The position numbers were made by a program, and so were the translations under genes. The notes under the pieces were generated by a model. It had not been told where the DNA came from, did not search any database, and saw only the letters and a program-made list of their open reading frames with translations. Of a stretch of 64,000 nt of DNA, positions 32,801-44,784 are shown in pieces. The stretch lies in the NCBI GenBank assembly GCA_047967505.1, contig CM106539.1; one strand, written 5' to 3'. Source of the stretch: Dipteris shenzhenensis. Lineage: Eukaryota > Polypodiophyta > Polypodiopsida > Gleicheniales. The stretch's first letter is position 1. Every line of letters begins with the position of its first letter.

Positions 32801-34929
32801 GAGCAATGCTCCAACACAAATACATCTCAACGTACTAGGGCTTGAAATGCTCAAAGATCCTTTGCCCAATCTAAAGGTTAGGGTTATGAGCCATAAACTT
32901 CAGATACAGTGCCATCTGCTCAGCCAACATGCAGGAAATAAAATTTGGTCGAAACAAAAAAAAATCTAATCAAGCTACTATGTGTTCGTTGGGATTCAAT
33001 TTCCAAAAGGCATAAATCTTTTCACATCACTAAGGCAATAATAAAACACTACCCTTGACATTTGCAGGGAGGATTGGGACCTTGTGTCGTGACTCATGTT
33101 TATATTTTTTCGTTCTTTTTTGTTCTCTTTATGATATTTTCATTAAATGGTAGGATCCAAGTGTGAGTTTAAGATTGTAGTTATGTGCTCCATGAAAAAA
33201 AAAAGGAACTTTGAAATATAGGGAGCTATTAGTGACAATAAGCGGGTCTCTTAAGGTTAAGTAGAGGTAATCCACTTTGAAGTAACCTTGAATTTTTTCA
33301 ACTAAATGGATGCAAAAATTGCCCTTTCCATAGAGCCGTAATTGGCAGAGCTACATAAGCCGAAGCTAGTGCTTTTGTGCATACATGCACTCTTGTTCTT
33401 AAACAAGACTGCACAAGTGAGCAGAGGCACTACCTCCCAACTTAGTGTTAAAGCAAGTGCTTTTGGATGTAAAAGAGAAAGCAACTGATTTTTAAAAGGG
33501 GTGTTGGGCTATTTAAAGGCAATTGTAGGATGATCACCACAATTGGAAATTCAAAATACACAACTACATTATTTACGACAGGAATCCTAGGGGGAAGTTT
33601 GAGTTTTTGGAGCTCTCCTTGAGCCACTTGTCACAATTGTGGGCATTGATTTCAAGCAAATCTAACAGTGTGAAAAGTAAGGTGCAAAAGCATAGTTAAG
33701 CTTTTTATCAAAATGACGGGAGAAAAGCATAGAAGTGCTTTTGTCATAAATCTATATAATTCGTAACAAGCACATGATTATCAGCATTGTCAGTGTCTTC
33801 AAGCAACAAGGGAGAGGTCTAGTTGCTTGCAGTGTCTTCAACCAAGATTTTGAGGTAAGATTCTCTCCCAGTCGATGTGCGTTCAATATTTTTTGATTAT
33901 AGATTTGAGGTTGTGAGACAATTGAATGACTAGAGCTCTATAGGAATGATGTTGATCGATTGATCTATCTGTTTATCACTTTGCGCATCACTTTAGCTAT
34001 AGTGGAGACATTGCAGAGAGGTTGTTGGAAGCCGGCCAACCTCTAGGATTTAGTGTTAAGCAGCTGCAAGCATTGCTAGCACTTAAGCGTAGCAAGGGCC
34101 TTGAAGAGATTAAGCCCAGCATGGCATAGCCTTGGCTCGCAATCTACCTTTCTCAAGGAACTCTTCCTTTGGTTATTAGCATCCCCTTCCCAAAACCCAT
34201 CCCTGACGCCACGCATCAAACAAACAGGCTCTTCAATTTTTTTTTTCAATGGAGTTGGTCAAGGAAGACTCTCCAAAAATCCTTGCGCTGCTGCGCTAAG
34301 GAGCTAAGGCCAGAGTCTTTAGCATCGGCCTCTTGCTTGGCACCCAAGTCAATTTTAAGCCGCAACGCACAAGCCCTGCCATTCATCTGGCTGGACAATG
34401 AAAACACAGAGCTAGTGCTACAGGTGGAGGCAGTCTTGATCCGTTCCAAGTCCTCGATACTATAAAGAGGGCGAGGCAAAGACACACTCGACATGGCATC
34501 GGCCTCACAACTAAACTACTAAGGCAGCCATGAAGCCAGCTCTCATCAAGCCTTTGCTTGTTCAACCATCGTCGAGCGTAGAAATAATCAACAACAAACA
34601 GACATGGATAAGAGTGCGTATCTAATCAAGTGTGTGTCAAATGGGTTGTGCAAAGGCACTAACATGATGTTTGCAAGGATCAGTGTACTCGTTTTGCCAA
34701 AATCCTTGCAGTTATTGGTGCTTCTCAAACCTATAGAATTGACTAATTAGGCGAAGCGGAGGGAAGACCCTACCCATCTGCGTGCTCACTCTAAGAAGAG
34801 CGAAGCAAGAGAGAGGAGCTACAGCTAATGGAGGGAAGAGGCAAGGAGGGGGGGGGGTCATCAATGGCTTCGATAGCCTATGATATATTGATTGGCCATT
34901 TTTTCGACATGATAAAATTTTTTAATTTG
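29855..34929. other. Five kilobases without a supportable gene
   Basis: AT-rich DNA with only short open frames. A 22-bp tandem pair lies at 31559-31602. On the minus strand at 34246-34494 there is an 82-residue open frame (MSSVSLPRPL start) whose composition looks protein-like and which continues past a stop in related sense. I do not recognise it and treat it as a possible gene remnant only. Confidence 0.4.
31559..31602. repeat. 22-bp tandem pair
   Basis: Two adjacent copies of GACTAGGATAAAAGAAGGGG plus TA. Confidence 0.9.
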
Positions 34930-35046
34930 TTAAATTCATTGTACAATATCAACTTTTTAACTTGGGGTATTTCCGCAAGGATCTGCTCATATGGTATATT
35001 GTTTGATCTTGTCTTAATTACCTTAAAACCCAAAATAAAAAAGATT
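34930..35046 (+). repeat. About 80-bp minisatellite unit, left of copia
   Basis: One unit contains CAATATCAACTTT, CTTGGGGTATTTCCGCAAGG and CTCATATGGTATATTG. Two more units occur at 40988-41165 on the other side of the copia element. Confidence 0.8.
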
Positions 35047-35051
35047 ACAGA

Positions 35052-35222
35052 TGGGAGTGCTCTCAACGGAAGCAAGAACGGAAGAAGGAGAGAGAGAGAC
35101 AAAGAGCCACACAAGTTTTGGTGGGTGCAGATCGACCCTAATCTTCTTTTTCATTCATTTATATATGTGTTTGAGTATTGTACATAACCGGGGTAAAGGC
35201 ACAGTGACCTTTAACCCTCACA
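35052..35222 (-). repeat. Copia 3' LTR
   Basis: 171 bp, beginning (element sense) TGTGAGGG and ending in CACTCCCA. It differs from the 5' LTR by about six substitutions and one indel. The purine tract AAGTGGGAGGT, on the minus strand at 35223-35233, precedes it. Confidence 0.95.
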
Positions 35223-35275
35223 ACCTCCCACTTAAAGGACAATGTGCCTTTAAAGGAGAACAATCAATGAGCATA

Positions 35276-36922
35276 CTATCCAATGCCCATCAATACATGA
35301 TAATACTCAAACCACTGACTAGGTAGACTTTTCGTCAGCATATCTGCAGGGTTATCATCTGTATGAACCTTGACAAGCTCTATGCGCTTGTCCTCAAGTA
35401 CCTCCCTGATGAAATGGTACCTGACGTCAATGTGTTTGGTCTTTGCATGAAAGACCGGATTCCATGCTAGCTGAATAGCACTCATGGAATCACTATGCAA
35501 TGTCGGTACACCTGTATAAATCCCCAAATCTCCCACTAGCCGATCAAGCCATATAGCCTCCTTGCAACCCTCTGTGGCTGCAACATACTTAGCCTTTGTG
35601 GTAGACAAAGTAACACACTTCTGTGCACGAGACATCCACGACACTGCACCACCTGCAAAGGTGAACACATAACCAGAAGTGGATCTCCTACTATCCACAT
35701 GCCTTGCATAGTCTGAATCTGTGTACCCAAGTACATGCATGTCTCCTTTACCAAAGCAAATGCACATCTCCTTGGTACCCTTCATGTACCTCATGATGCA
35801 CTTAACTGCCTCCCACTGTATCTTTCCTGGATTAGCCATATACCGGCTAACAACTCCCACTGAAAATGCAATGTCTGGTCTAGTAGCTATCATAGCATAC
35901 ATAAGACTCCCAACTGCTGATGCATAAGGAACCTTGGCCATCATGGCCCTTTCCTCGTTTGATTTGGGACTATCTGTATGACTCAGTTTCACATATGGAG
36001 GCAATGGAGTACTCACTGCCTTCCCCCCCTCCATATTGAAACGTTGTAATACTTTTGTAACATACTCTTTTTGTGAAAGCCAAAGGAGTTTCCTACTTTG
36101 ATCACGCGTGATGCACATACCAAGAATATGACCTGCAAGTCCCAAATCCTTCATATCAAAGGCCTCATACAACTTGGCCTTTAATGCATCTAGCTCATAA
36201 GTATTCTTGCTAGCCAATAGCATATCATCCACATATAGTGCCAAGATTATCAGGCTATTATCCTTAGCCCTTTTAGTGTAGAGGCAGTGATCAATTTCAC
36301 TCCTTCTAAAACCCTGGGACCGAATGAAAGCATCAAACTTCTGATACCATTCTCTAGGTGCTTGCTTAAGCCCATAGAGACTCTTCTTCAGCTTCCAAAC
36401 TAAATGCTCTTTGCCCTTTTCTTCAAAGCCTTCCCGCTGTACCATGTAAATTTCCTCATGCAAATCCCCATGCAAGAAAGCTGTCTTGACATCCATCTGC
36501 ATAAGCTCCATATCCTCTACTGCCACTAGTCCAAGCATGCATCTAAGTGTGGTCATCTTCACAACTGGAGAGAATATCTCATCAAAATCCACACCCTTCT
36601 CTTGCTTGAACCCTTTAGCAACCAAATGGGCCTTGTACCTAGGCACATCATCACTTGTGACCTTCATTTTGTAGACCCATTTACATGGCAATGCTTTCTT
36701 TCCATGTGGCAAAGAAATCAAGTCCCAAGTCTTATTCTTCATAAGTGAACTCATCTCTGATTGCATAGCATACTCCCACTTGCGTTGATCCTTGTGCATC
36801 ATAGCCTCTTTGTAGCAAGAAGGCTCCCCGCAATCAGTAAGCATCACATAGTCTACCCCTGGAACAAACCTATCAGGCGGTCTAGACACTCTAGATGATC
36901 TTCTCAAGGGCATTTCAGCTTG
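35276..36922 (-). pseudogene. Copia reverse transcriptase-RNase H
   Basis: This is the polymerase half of the polyprotein, open from about 36922 to 35276 (ends LMGIG). RT starts with the copia signature WEYAMQSEMSSLMKNKTW and CKWVYKMK, has MDVKTAFLHGDL (motif A), SLYGLKQAPREWYQKFD and YVDDMLLAS (YVDD at 36224-36235). RNase H follows with YTDSDYARHVDSRRSTSGYV, TTKAKYVAATEGCKEAIWL and HIDVRYHFIRE. Catalytic residues are present. It is in the same frame as integrase and separated from it only by TAG at 36923-36925. Confidence 0.95.
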
Positions 36923-38194
36923 CTATCCCATTTGCATATCAGCCACATTTGGCTCATCATTTCCACCAATAGATGATCCATCATCGACCCTTGATTGTAT
37001 ACCTGTGGGAGTACTTGGTGGTACCATTTCTTGCACATTTGGTGCATGGACAGCTTGCTGTCTATCAACATAGGCAGGTGGATTCACATCTTGGAAAGTG
37101 ATTCTCCTCATTTCCACATCCCTCATGGGTGCCTTATGTATCTTCTTCTCATTGAAGACCACATCGTGGCTACGTATGATCTTCTTTGCTTCTGGATCCC
37201 AGAGACGATAACCCATCTCTCCACTTTCACCATAACCCAGAAAGATGCATTTCCTAGACTTAGGATCTAGCTTTTTTCGAAGCTCTTTTGGCACATGTGC
37301 ATATGCCTCACACCCAAATATACGCAAGTGAGAGTAAGAGGGCTTCCATGCCTCTTTAGGAATACCACCATCCAAACTCTTACTAGGTGATCTATTGATC
37401 ACATGCACTGCAGTCTTCATTGCCTCAGCCCAAAAACCACTAGAAAGACTTGCATTGGAAAGCATGCATTGCAACCTTTCTTGAATGGTACGTTTCATCT
37501 TTTTTGCAACTGGATTTTGCTCTGGAGTACGAGGGGATGTGAGCTCCCTCTTAATCCCACGTGTATCACAAAAATGCTGAAAGTCATGAGAGAGATACTC
37601 TCCACCATTGTCAGTCCGTAGGCATTTAAGTGTTCTACTTGACTGATTCTCAACCAAGGCCAGCCACTTCTGAAATACGTGGAACACATCACTCTTTCGA
37701 GCTATAGCATAAGCCCACACTTTCCTAGTTGCATCATCAATGAATGTCACATAGTATTTAGCCCCGCCTAATGACCGTGTAGGCATGGGACCACATACGT
37801 CTGAATGCACCAAATCAAGCATTTCAAACTCTTTCTCTCCCCTTCTTTTATGGGCTGATTTAGTCTGCTTCCCATAGAGACAATGCTCACAAAATTCAAA
37901 ATCAGAGAAACTCAAATGCGGTACATAACCCAAATGGCATAAGAGTTTCATTCCATTCTGGCTCATGTGCCCTAACCTGCAATGCCACAAAGAAGTGCTT
38001 GGCTGCTCGGTTATTGCAACAACATGATCAAATACCCCTGATACATGTAAGGGATACAAAGTCCCACACTTGGCACCTCTGGCCAAAAGCATAGAGCCCT
38101 TCTGAATTTTCCAACTTTGAAAGCCAAAAGTGGTGTGAAAACCAGCATCATCTAGCTGACCCACTAAAATAAGACTCTTGGTCAGCTTAGGCAT
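36923..38194 (-). pseudogene. Copia integrase
   Basis: This is the integration enzyme. The zinc-binding region is HCRLGHMSQNGMKLL with CEHCLYGKQ. The first two catalytic blocks VHSDVCGPM and LRTDNGGEYLS are intact. The third block reads NPVAKKMKRTIQE, so the expected catalytic glutamate (AER in the family) is lysine at codon 37502-37504. The frame begins at PKLTKSL, which should be joined to the protease ORF; a one-base shift at about 38190 breaks this. It ends at the TAG that separates it from RT. Confidence 0.93.
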
Positions 38195-39329
38195 GTCTCA
38201 CATGTTTCAAAACAAATGCAGACCCATTTGCAAAAGAAAACTTTATGTCACCTGCTCCTACTATGTCACATGCATAGTCATTTCCAAGATGCACACAACC
38301 TGTCTTTCCACTGTCATAAGTGGAGAACCATTCCCTATGGGGAGTAACATGGAATGAAGCACCAGAATCCAAAATCCAATCCTGGGAATATGCATCATCT
38401 GAAGTGGTAAGCAACTCTGCAGATAAACTAGACATGAAGAGAACGTCATTGTCACTATCATCTGTGACTGCATTGATCTCCTTGATCTTCACTTTTCCTT
38501 TGTTCTCCCTTGGACTCTCTTCCTTTTGATTTGCACCCCGATTTGCATTCTTTTTCTTATCCTTTTGCTCTCTTTTTAGCTTGTAGCAATCCTTTTTCAT
38601 ATGGTCCTTCTTGCCACAGTGGTAACACTCAATGTTCCGTGCCCTAGATTTGCTACGAGACTTCCCTCTTTCTTGGGACTTCCCCCTGAACTGTGATATG
38701 CCCCTTTGCACATTTAAGGCTGCATCCTGCTTGTTGCCATCCATAGACTTCCGTCTAATCTCCTCGGCCAACAAGCTACCCACAACATCATCAAATTTTA
38801 GTACTCCACCAGGTGCAGAGTTACTGACAGCTGTACGGAAGGTATCCCATGAGGATGGCAATGAACATAAGAGAAATATTGCCTTAGTCTCCACATCAAA
38901 ATTCATCTTTTGAGCCTGAAGCTGGCTGAAAATAATATTGAATTCATTCAAGTGAGAAGCAATGGAGACCCCTTCCTTCATCTGTAGCTCAAACAACCTC
39001 TTCATGAGGTAAACTTTATTAGCGGCAGTTTCCTTCTCATAAGTGGCACACAGTTTCTTCCACAAATCTTCTGTAGTCTGCTCATTTACTACTGTGAAAT
39101 AAACTGACTCTGCAAGATGAAGTCTAATAGTAGACTTTGCTAATGCATCCAACTCATTCCAATCATCCTCAGACATATTTGTAGGCTTAGCTTCAATCCT
39201 TGCCAAGGGTTTAATCTGCTTTTTTTGAATAAGCACATCCCTTATTTGTTCTTTCCACAAAGAAAAGTTTGTCCCATCAAACTTTTTAATGCTGAAAAAC
39301 TCCTTTTCAGACATGGAAGAGGATGCCAT
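38187..39329 (-). CDS. Copia gag-protease
   Basis: This frame starts at ATG 39329 (MASSSMSEKEF) and is open to 38187. It has the copia gag fold: FDGTNFSLWKEQIRDVL at residues 15-31, ATYEKETAANKVYLMKRLF around 85-105, and FLLCSLPSSWDTF around 145. A CCHC knuckle CYHCGKKDHMKKDC lies near residue 232, and the protease active site WILDSGASFHVT lies near 322. The next block, which should run on into the integrase, shifts frame at its end (LKHVRHA, then stop). Gag and protease themselves look intact. Confidence 0.93.
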   Translation of the reverse strand: MASSSMSEKEFFSIKKFDGTNFSLWKEQIRDVLIQKKQIKPLARIEAKPTNMSEDDWNELDALAKSTIRLHLAESVYFTVVNEQTTEDLWKKLCATYEKETAANKVYLMKRLFELQMKEGVSIASHLNEFNIIFSQLQAQKMNFDVETKAIFLLCSLPSSWDTFRTAVSNSAPGGVLKFDDVVGSLLAEEIRRKSMDGNKQDAALNVQRGISQFRGKSQERGKSRSKSRARNIECYHCGKKDHMKKDCYKLKREQKDKKKNANRGANQKEESPRENKGKVKIKEINAVTDDSDNDVLFMSSLSAELLTTSDDAYSQDWILDSGASFHVTPHREWFSTYDSGKTGCVHLGNDYACDIVGAGDIKFSFANGSAFVLKHVRHA

Positions 39330-40798
39330 GATGCAAATGAAACAAAATCCCAAATGCTAGTGCTTGCAAGAGAGAATCACACCAAATACCAGGTGCACCC
39401 AAATGTGTATGCAACAATAGACTGAAATATAACCAAAACTCAAAGCTCAAAGCATCTAACTCATGTGCATATACTATGCATCCATATGAGCAAATCTGCC
39501 CCAAAAGAAAATGCCAACTGCAATGGCAATCCAAAATGCCAATAAGTGCCAAATGACTCAAGCATAAACACCGTCCACTGGCATATGCATTAATAATATC
39601 TCATCCAAGAGAGCATAGCACTATCAGTGCATCACCTACAATGTGTCAAAGCTGTCCCTCAGCATAAAATAGCATCCATGTGCAAAGCGTCCATAAAAAA
39701 TAGCATCCCACAAGGCAATTTAGGCCTATCAGCGCATCCAATAAGGACCGTAATGCATCCAAATGGCCTATAAATCATCCACTGCAACCCAATGCACACC
39801 ACGAATGAGGGCACACTACTCAAATTGCAACCAGAGTGATCTGCATAAGGTATGCTCAAGAAATCATAGTCCCATAGTAATGACTGCTACTGAAAATAGA
39901 ACCTGAGATGCCTCAAAACATGGGCGCCATTGCATAATTGGACTCAGCAAGAAAATCTGCAAATATCTCTCTTCTTCCAGAACTCCAAAGTCCCAACCGA
40001 TGAGTGAGAAATGGGAGTCAACACTTATCCACTGCCATGTGGCATAAATCTAAGGTTTCAAAGCCTTAGAATGAAAAATGCATAACAGAGAGACAAAATC
40101 GAATACAAATGCATAACAGAGAGACAAAATCGAATACACAGAGATCTATAACTCTGAAAATCCTCCACCGAATTGCGCAAGAACTGACAGGTAGGGGTTT
40201 TTGGGCATTCGGAACGCAATGGGACAGACGGTTTTGGAAACCGTAGTCTCAATCACTTAGTCCAACACACGGACTGAAAAACGTTTTTGGAAACAGAGCT
40301 GTTTGTAAACTCCACTGGAGTACGAATGATGAGCAACATAGAAGTTTTAGGACCTCTTGAGTCTACCAGAACTGACAGATCTGCAAATGGTTGCTCCAAA
40401 CTTGAGTTCCAACACCCGGGCAAAAAGCGCAGAAACTGACACAGTGAGTCAGAAAACCAATGAAATGATCCCAAATTCAAGAATGAAGGTGTTTCCAAGC
40501 TCCTGAAGTGAAGTAGACACCAAAAGCAAGCAATAGTTGCCTCTACAAGTCAATACGGAGTCTCTGTCATCGAATGGAACAGGGAAAAGCTCAAAAAATG
40601 ACTTTTTCTTTGAAAACACTTAACAGGCTCTCAAAACCACTTTGCAAAACCAAAGTGACTTTTCCAAAGGTTCCTCCAAGGTCTCTACACACTCGGATGC
40701 AAGTAAAGTCATCCACAAAGCTTCCCACAGAGCTTCTCCTTCCTTCCACAGAGCTGCTGAGCTTCAAGCATTCACGCATGCTCAGCTAGATCACCCGG

Positions 40799-40810
40799 GC
40801 TCTGATACCA
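40799..40810 (-). promoter_or_regulatory. Copia primer-binding site
   Basis: On the minus strand TGGTATCAGAGC follows the 5' LTR after AC. It is complementary to initiator tRNA-Met. Confidence 0.93.
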
Positions 40811-40812
40811 GT

Positions 40813-40982
40813 TGAGAGTGCTCTCAACGGAAGCAAGAACGAAAGAAGGAGAGAGAGAGAAAAAGAGCCACACAAGTTTTGTGGGTGCAAAACCACCCTA
40901 ATCTTCTTTTTCATTCATTTATATATGTGTTTGAGTATTGTACATAACCGGGGTAAAGGCACAGTGACCTTTAACCCTCACA
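40813..40982 (-). repeat. Copia 5' LTR
   Basis: 170 bp, partner of 35052-35222. On the plus strand it starts TGAGAGTGCTCTC and ends CCCTCACA. Confidence 0.95.
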
Positions 40983-40987
40983 ACAGA

Positions 40988-41165
40988 TGCATGATAATGT
41001 TTTTACACATGCTGTCAACTTTGTACCTTGGAGTATTTCTGTAAGGTTTTGCTCAAATGGTATATTGTTTGACCATTGTTGAGTTCACTATGCAATATCA
41101 ACTTTGTACCTTGGGGTATTTCCGCAAGGATATGCTCATATGGTATATTGGCATGATCTTGACTT
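40988..41165 (+). repeat. About 80-bp minisatellite, right of copia
   Basis: Two units around 41010-41085 and 41088-41165 resemble the unit at 34930-35046. Copia therefore interrupted a small tandem array that sits just upstream of the kinase pseudogene. Confidence 0.8.
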
Positions 41166-41334
41166 TGCAATTCAATGTTGTCACATAATTTTAAATTTGA
41201 TGTCTATTAACTTTGTATTTTGCTTTCGTTTAGTACGTGTTGAACGTATTGACATGGAAATCAAGGAATATTCCAAATAATTAAAGAGGCTTTTTGCCTA
41301 TATTCAAAGAGAAGTACTCTTACTTGTCGCACAC

Positions 41335-42710
41335 ATGGACAAGACAATGATTGGAAAAATTGGGAGCAATGACACTCTGTTAGATGTATTCAAACAATGT
41401 GTGATGCAAAGGCTAAATAAAATCAAAGAGGTGTCAAAGATACGAGATCAAGTAAAAGACATATTCAAAGATGTAACTTGGTCAGAAGAATTGGAAAAGC
41501 GTGTGACGACCATCATAGGAAACATCACATATCATGCACAATATGTAGATGAATCACTATCTTCGAATGAGAAGTGTTTGGCTTGGCATAGTATGTGGAA
41601 ACAAAGAAAAGCCCGTGGTATACGAGCAAATTTGTACGCGCTAGCTAAGAAGAAGATTGGTCCAAATCCAACTGAGGAATATGCACATGCCAGAATAAAT
41701 ACATTGATTAATGCTTCTATGCAAGAAGTGGACAGTACTGCCACGACTTTTCCTACAACAACCTATACTGCCTGGCTACAAGATCATGCATATGAAATAT
41801 ATAAGGATTAAAAAATTGGTGTTGGGTCTGAAGGGCAACTTTTCCTAGCAAGAATCAAAGGAGTATTAGGCATCAGCTCGATTGCTTATTATGTAGCTAA
41901 GAGTTTTAAAGGCAATGCAGAGAAAAGGGAGTCTACTTTCATGAAGGAATCACATCAATTGCTATGTTAATAAGTGCACCACATTGGATTTTCATGCCAT
42001 ATTTTAATGGAGGGACACTGTACACATTTTTCAAAGAAACCAGAAAAAGGTTCATACATTGCAAACTTGAGTTAGATACAAAGCAAGTCCATGCAAATAA
42101 CATAGAACAAGTTGTGACTCTGGTACCAGAACTTTGTTTTGCTCTTTGCCTTGGCCTTCAGAAGCTGCACGAACAAGGTTGGATCCACAATGATTTGCAC
42201 AGTGGAAATGTCCTTTTGGACTATGCAGCTACTATGTGAGTGCGGATTGGTATTTGTGACCGGGGATGTGCTACATATATAATAAATTCAAAGGAGAACT
42301 TGTTAGCCAGACATTCTAGTGAGGAAGATACTGAGTACCAGAATAGAATTGAACTCGAAAGAGAGAGACTTAGCAAGATGGGTTGGCTAGCTCCTGAGCT
42401 ATATGATGGTACTACAAAAAAACCTTAGATATCTGCATTGGACATTTTCTCTCTAGGTTGGATATTCTCAGAGCTTTGTAAAATCAACCTTTACATAGCA
42501 AAATATGTACCCAGTTTACAGATTATCACAGACCAAGCACAATGGTCAAGAGATGTTAAACTAGTCCAATACATTTCCAAAAGGATGCTTAAACAACATC
42601 CAAAAGACCGCATATCACTAGAGAGTTCATGCAATCTATTTTCATCGAGACGAGGAGAAGCAAGCCTGATATATGTATGCGACCATTACAAGAGATGGGA
42701 TACGATATGA
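41335..42710 (+). pseudogene. Protein kinase pseudogene with an unfamiliar N-terminal region
   Basis: This would have been a Ser/Thr or Tyr-like protein kinase. About 155 residues of predicted-helical sequence (41335-41811) that I do not recognise come first. After a TAA, the kinase domain starts: IGVGSEGQLFLARI is the glycine loop (41815-41856) and VAKSFK carries the ATP lysine. A frameshift near 41945 is followed by MPYFNGGTLYTFF (hinge), IHNDLHSGNVLLD with catalytic D (42183-42218), a TGA, ICDRG in place of DFG, and WLAPELY. A further TAG precedes LDIFSLGWIFSELCK. So it has three stops and one shift in about 460 codons, but the catalytic residues are retained. The asparagine in HND (normally HRD) and DRG are atypical. 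Confidence 0.8.
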
Positions 42711-43288
42711 TCCCAAATTAATTTTTTGATGTAATAAAATCAAATTGAATATACAAAGTCATTGTATGCTGGTTGATCCTATATTCTATGTTACATTGAA
42801 TTCATAACTATTTAAAAAGCAAAAAAAGTTATGATATGAAGTTCTGAATTCTCAAGTTTTCAATAAATAAGTTCTAATACACTAAAGATAATGTATCATC
42901 AACTTGTGAGTAGTTTAAGTCAAGATAGTGGATTGATTAATTTCAAGTGTGTGACTGGTACGTGCAAACTACTTTTTTTAAAGATCCAAGAAATCCCATT
43001 ACAAGCTAGATTAATAATTTATTGTTCAATGATACCATATTTTGACATTGTTTCTATTTCGAATGTATTGCAGATGCATATGCTTGGTCTGTACAAGAAC
43101 TTGGATGATGCTCGACTTGGAATACAGATATGCTCATTGAGATCTTGGTAATATATTAGTCTCTTACATAGTCGTCGCGATAATCTCAGCGCAAGAGGAA
43201 GGGCCCATTCCCTCGGATTATAACTCTTTGGGGAAGGAAGCGCATCGCCTCCCCGCCCACACTATGTGTGGTTATATAAATTATATAT

Positions 43289-43338
<50 letters not shown>

Positions 43339-43793
43339 GTTTTCCATTTGATGCTTTTTTAATAAATTGCTTTTGCATATTCTAAATTCTTCTTTTTCTA
43401 TTTTTGTGTCAAGGTGTTTGCAAGAAGGGAACGCTCAACCACACACGTTACTTCGACGGACCTGCTATTGTTAGCTTAATTTATAATCAAGTATTTCTCT
43501 TTTTTTTAAAAATTTTACGAGGGAAAAAAAGGAAACTTTACAACAAAGAAAATCCTTCATAGTTCTGCAAATTTCATAAAGAAGAAACTCGCTACTTCAA
43601 GTTTGTTCTTGATTAATGTTGCATTATTTATAGAACATATAAACTAATTTTATACACACTTGCTTACGATAGATGCATGACACCTACATTTAGAATAATG
43701 GCAACAGACAGGATTATCAAGAAATGATGCCTAGCTATAACTAGGATGTTAGACAAAAAGAAAAAGAAATTAGAGCCCTCAACAATATCCTAG
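42711..43793. other. No gene seen; contains AC microsatellite
   Basis: AT-rich DNA between the kinase pseudogene and the Helitron remnants. A short open frame at 42891-43151 has no recognised motif. GGGGAAGGAAGCGCATCGCC near 43212 is an isolated GC-rich patch. Confidence 0.45.
43293..43332. repeat. (AC)20 microsatellite
   Basis: Forty bases of pure AC repeat are flanked by TATATA runs. Confidence 0.97.
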
Positions 43794-43847
43794 ATGTTTC
43801 TAGACAAATTGCTAAGTGAATGGAATAGTGACTGCTCACAACGCATT

Positions 43848-44301
43848 AAGAAGCTACAATTCTGTGCATCATGTGGAAAATGCAAGCTTTGGACTGGGAA
43901 AAGCAAGAAACTTACACAATCTAATAGTCTATCACAATCCAACTTAGTACCTCCTTATTGCTTCTCAAATGTCTTGCTACACATACACGCCGAGAAGTCT
44001 CACGGAGGACTAGCAACATGTATGACTTGCAAGGCATGTGTATCACATCCTTTTCTGAAGCTTTACTCTGTTTCAAGAAGCTACAATTCTGTGCATCATG
44101 TGGAAAATGCAAGCTTTGGACTGGGAAAAGCAAGAAACTTACACAATCTAATAGTCTATCACAATCCAACTTAGTACCTCCTTATTGCTTCTCAAATGTC
44201 TTGCTACACATACACGCCGAGAAGTCTCACGGAGGACTAGCAACATGTATGACTTGCAAGGCATGTGTATCACATCCTTTTCTGAAGCTTTACTCTGTTT
44301 C
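43848..44301. repeat. 227-bp tandem duplication, apparently perfect
   Basis: Units 43848-44074 and 44075-44301 read the same throughout by eye. 227 is not a multiple of three, so the duplication itself breaks the reading frame of the Helitron N-terminal region. Confidence 0.95.
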
Positions 44302-44640
44302 TTACGAAGCCGAGTACATACAATCGATCCTTCGAGAAAACGTCTTCCATGGGCAAATGTTGTCATTATTAGATGTTAGCCTAAATACAACAAGAGTCAT
44401 GCAGTCTTTGGCAACGGGACAATTGACATCAAGGTCATTATTGGATAATCCTTTAATATGTTGGAATTGCGAAGAGTGATTTTGCCAAAGCACTGAAGAT
44501 TTATTATCATATACTAAAGACATCCTATCTCTAAATCTCATCTCAAACCCATTGTTACAACGATACAAGACGATGCTTGAGAGGCCTCATCCGAGGCTAG
44601 GAATCAGCGTTGTCACAGCAGATGTTATCGCATAAATAAT
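43848..44640 (+). pseudogene. Helitron N-terminal Cys-rich region
   Basis: One reads CASCGKCKLWTGKSKKL, then GGLATCMTCKACVSHPFLKL and YSVSYEAEYIQSIL, then LDVSLNTTRVMQSL and NPLICWNCEE. The repeated C-X2-C pairs suggest a zinc-binding fold ahead of the Rep domain. Because of the 227-bp duplication the first half is present twice and out of frame. Reading continues weakly to about 44640 (PRLGISVVTADVIA). Confidence 0.7.
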
Positions 44641-44784
44641 AGAAAAACATTCTGCTGACTCTCCATTTGAGGCAATGGGTAGTGCTCATGATAGAAACTA
44701 TTTGTTAGTCTTCAAGCGAATTGACCACATTCCAAATATGTCACAATTTTCCGGACCAGCGCGACGAGAGAAGTCAGAACTATC

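Larger units (their letters stand above)
35052..40982 (-). mobile_element. Ty1/copia retrotransposon, nearly intact, short LTRs
   Basis: This is a 5.9-kb element on the minus strand with LTRs of 171 and 170 bp (TG...CA) and an exact target duplication ACAGA (35047-35051 and 40983-40987). It has the order gag, protease, integrase, RT-RNase H, which defines copia. The primer site and polypurine tract are present. Only two reading-frame lesions are visible, plus a catalytic change in integrase. A non-coding leader of about 1.5 kb separates the 5' LTR from gag (39330-40812). Confidence 0.96.

Noticed and set aside
43293-43332. Telomeric or centromeric satellite
   Set aside because: It is a simple AC microsatellite.
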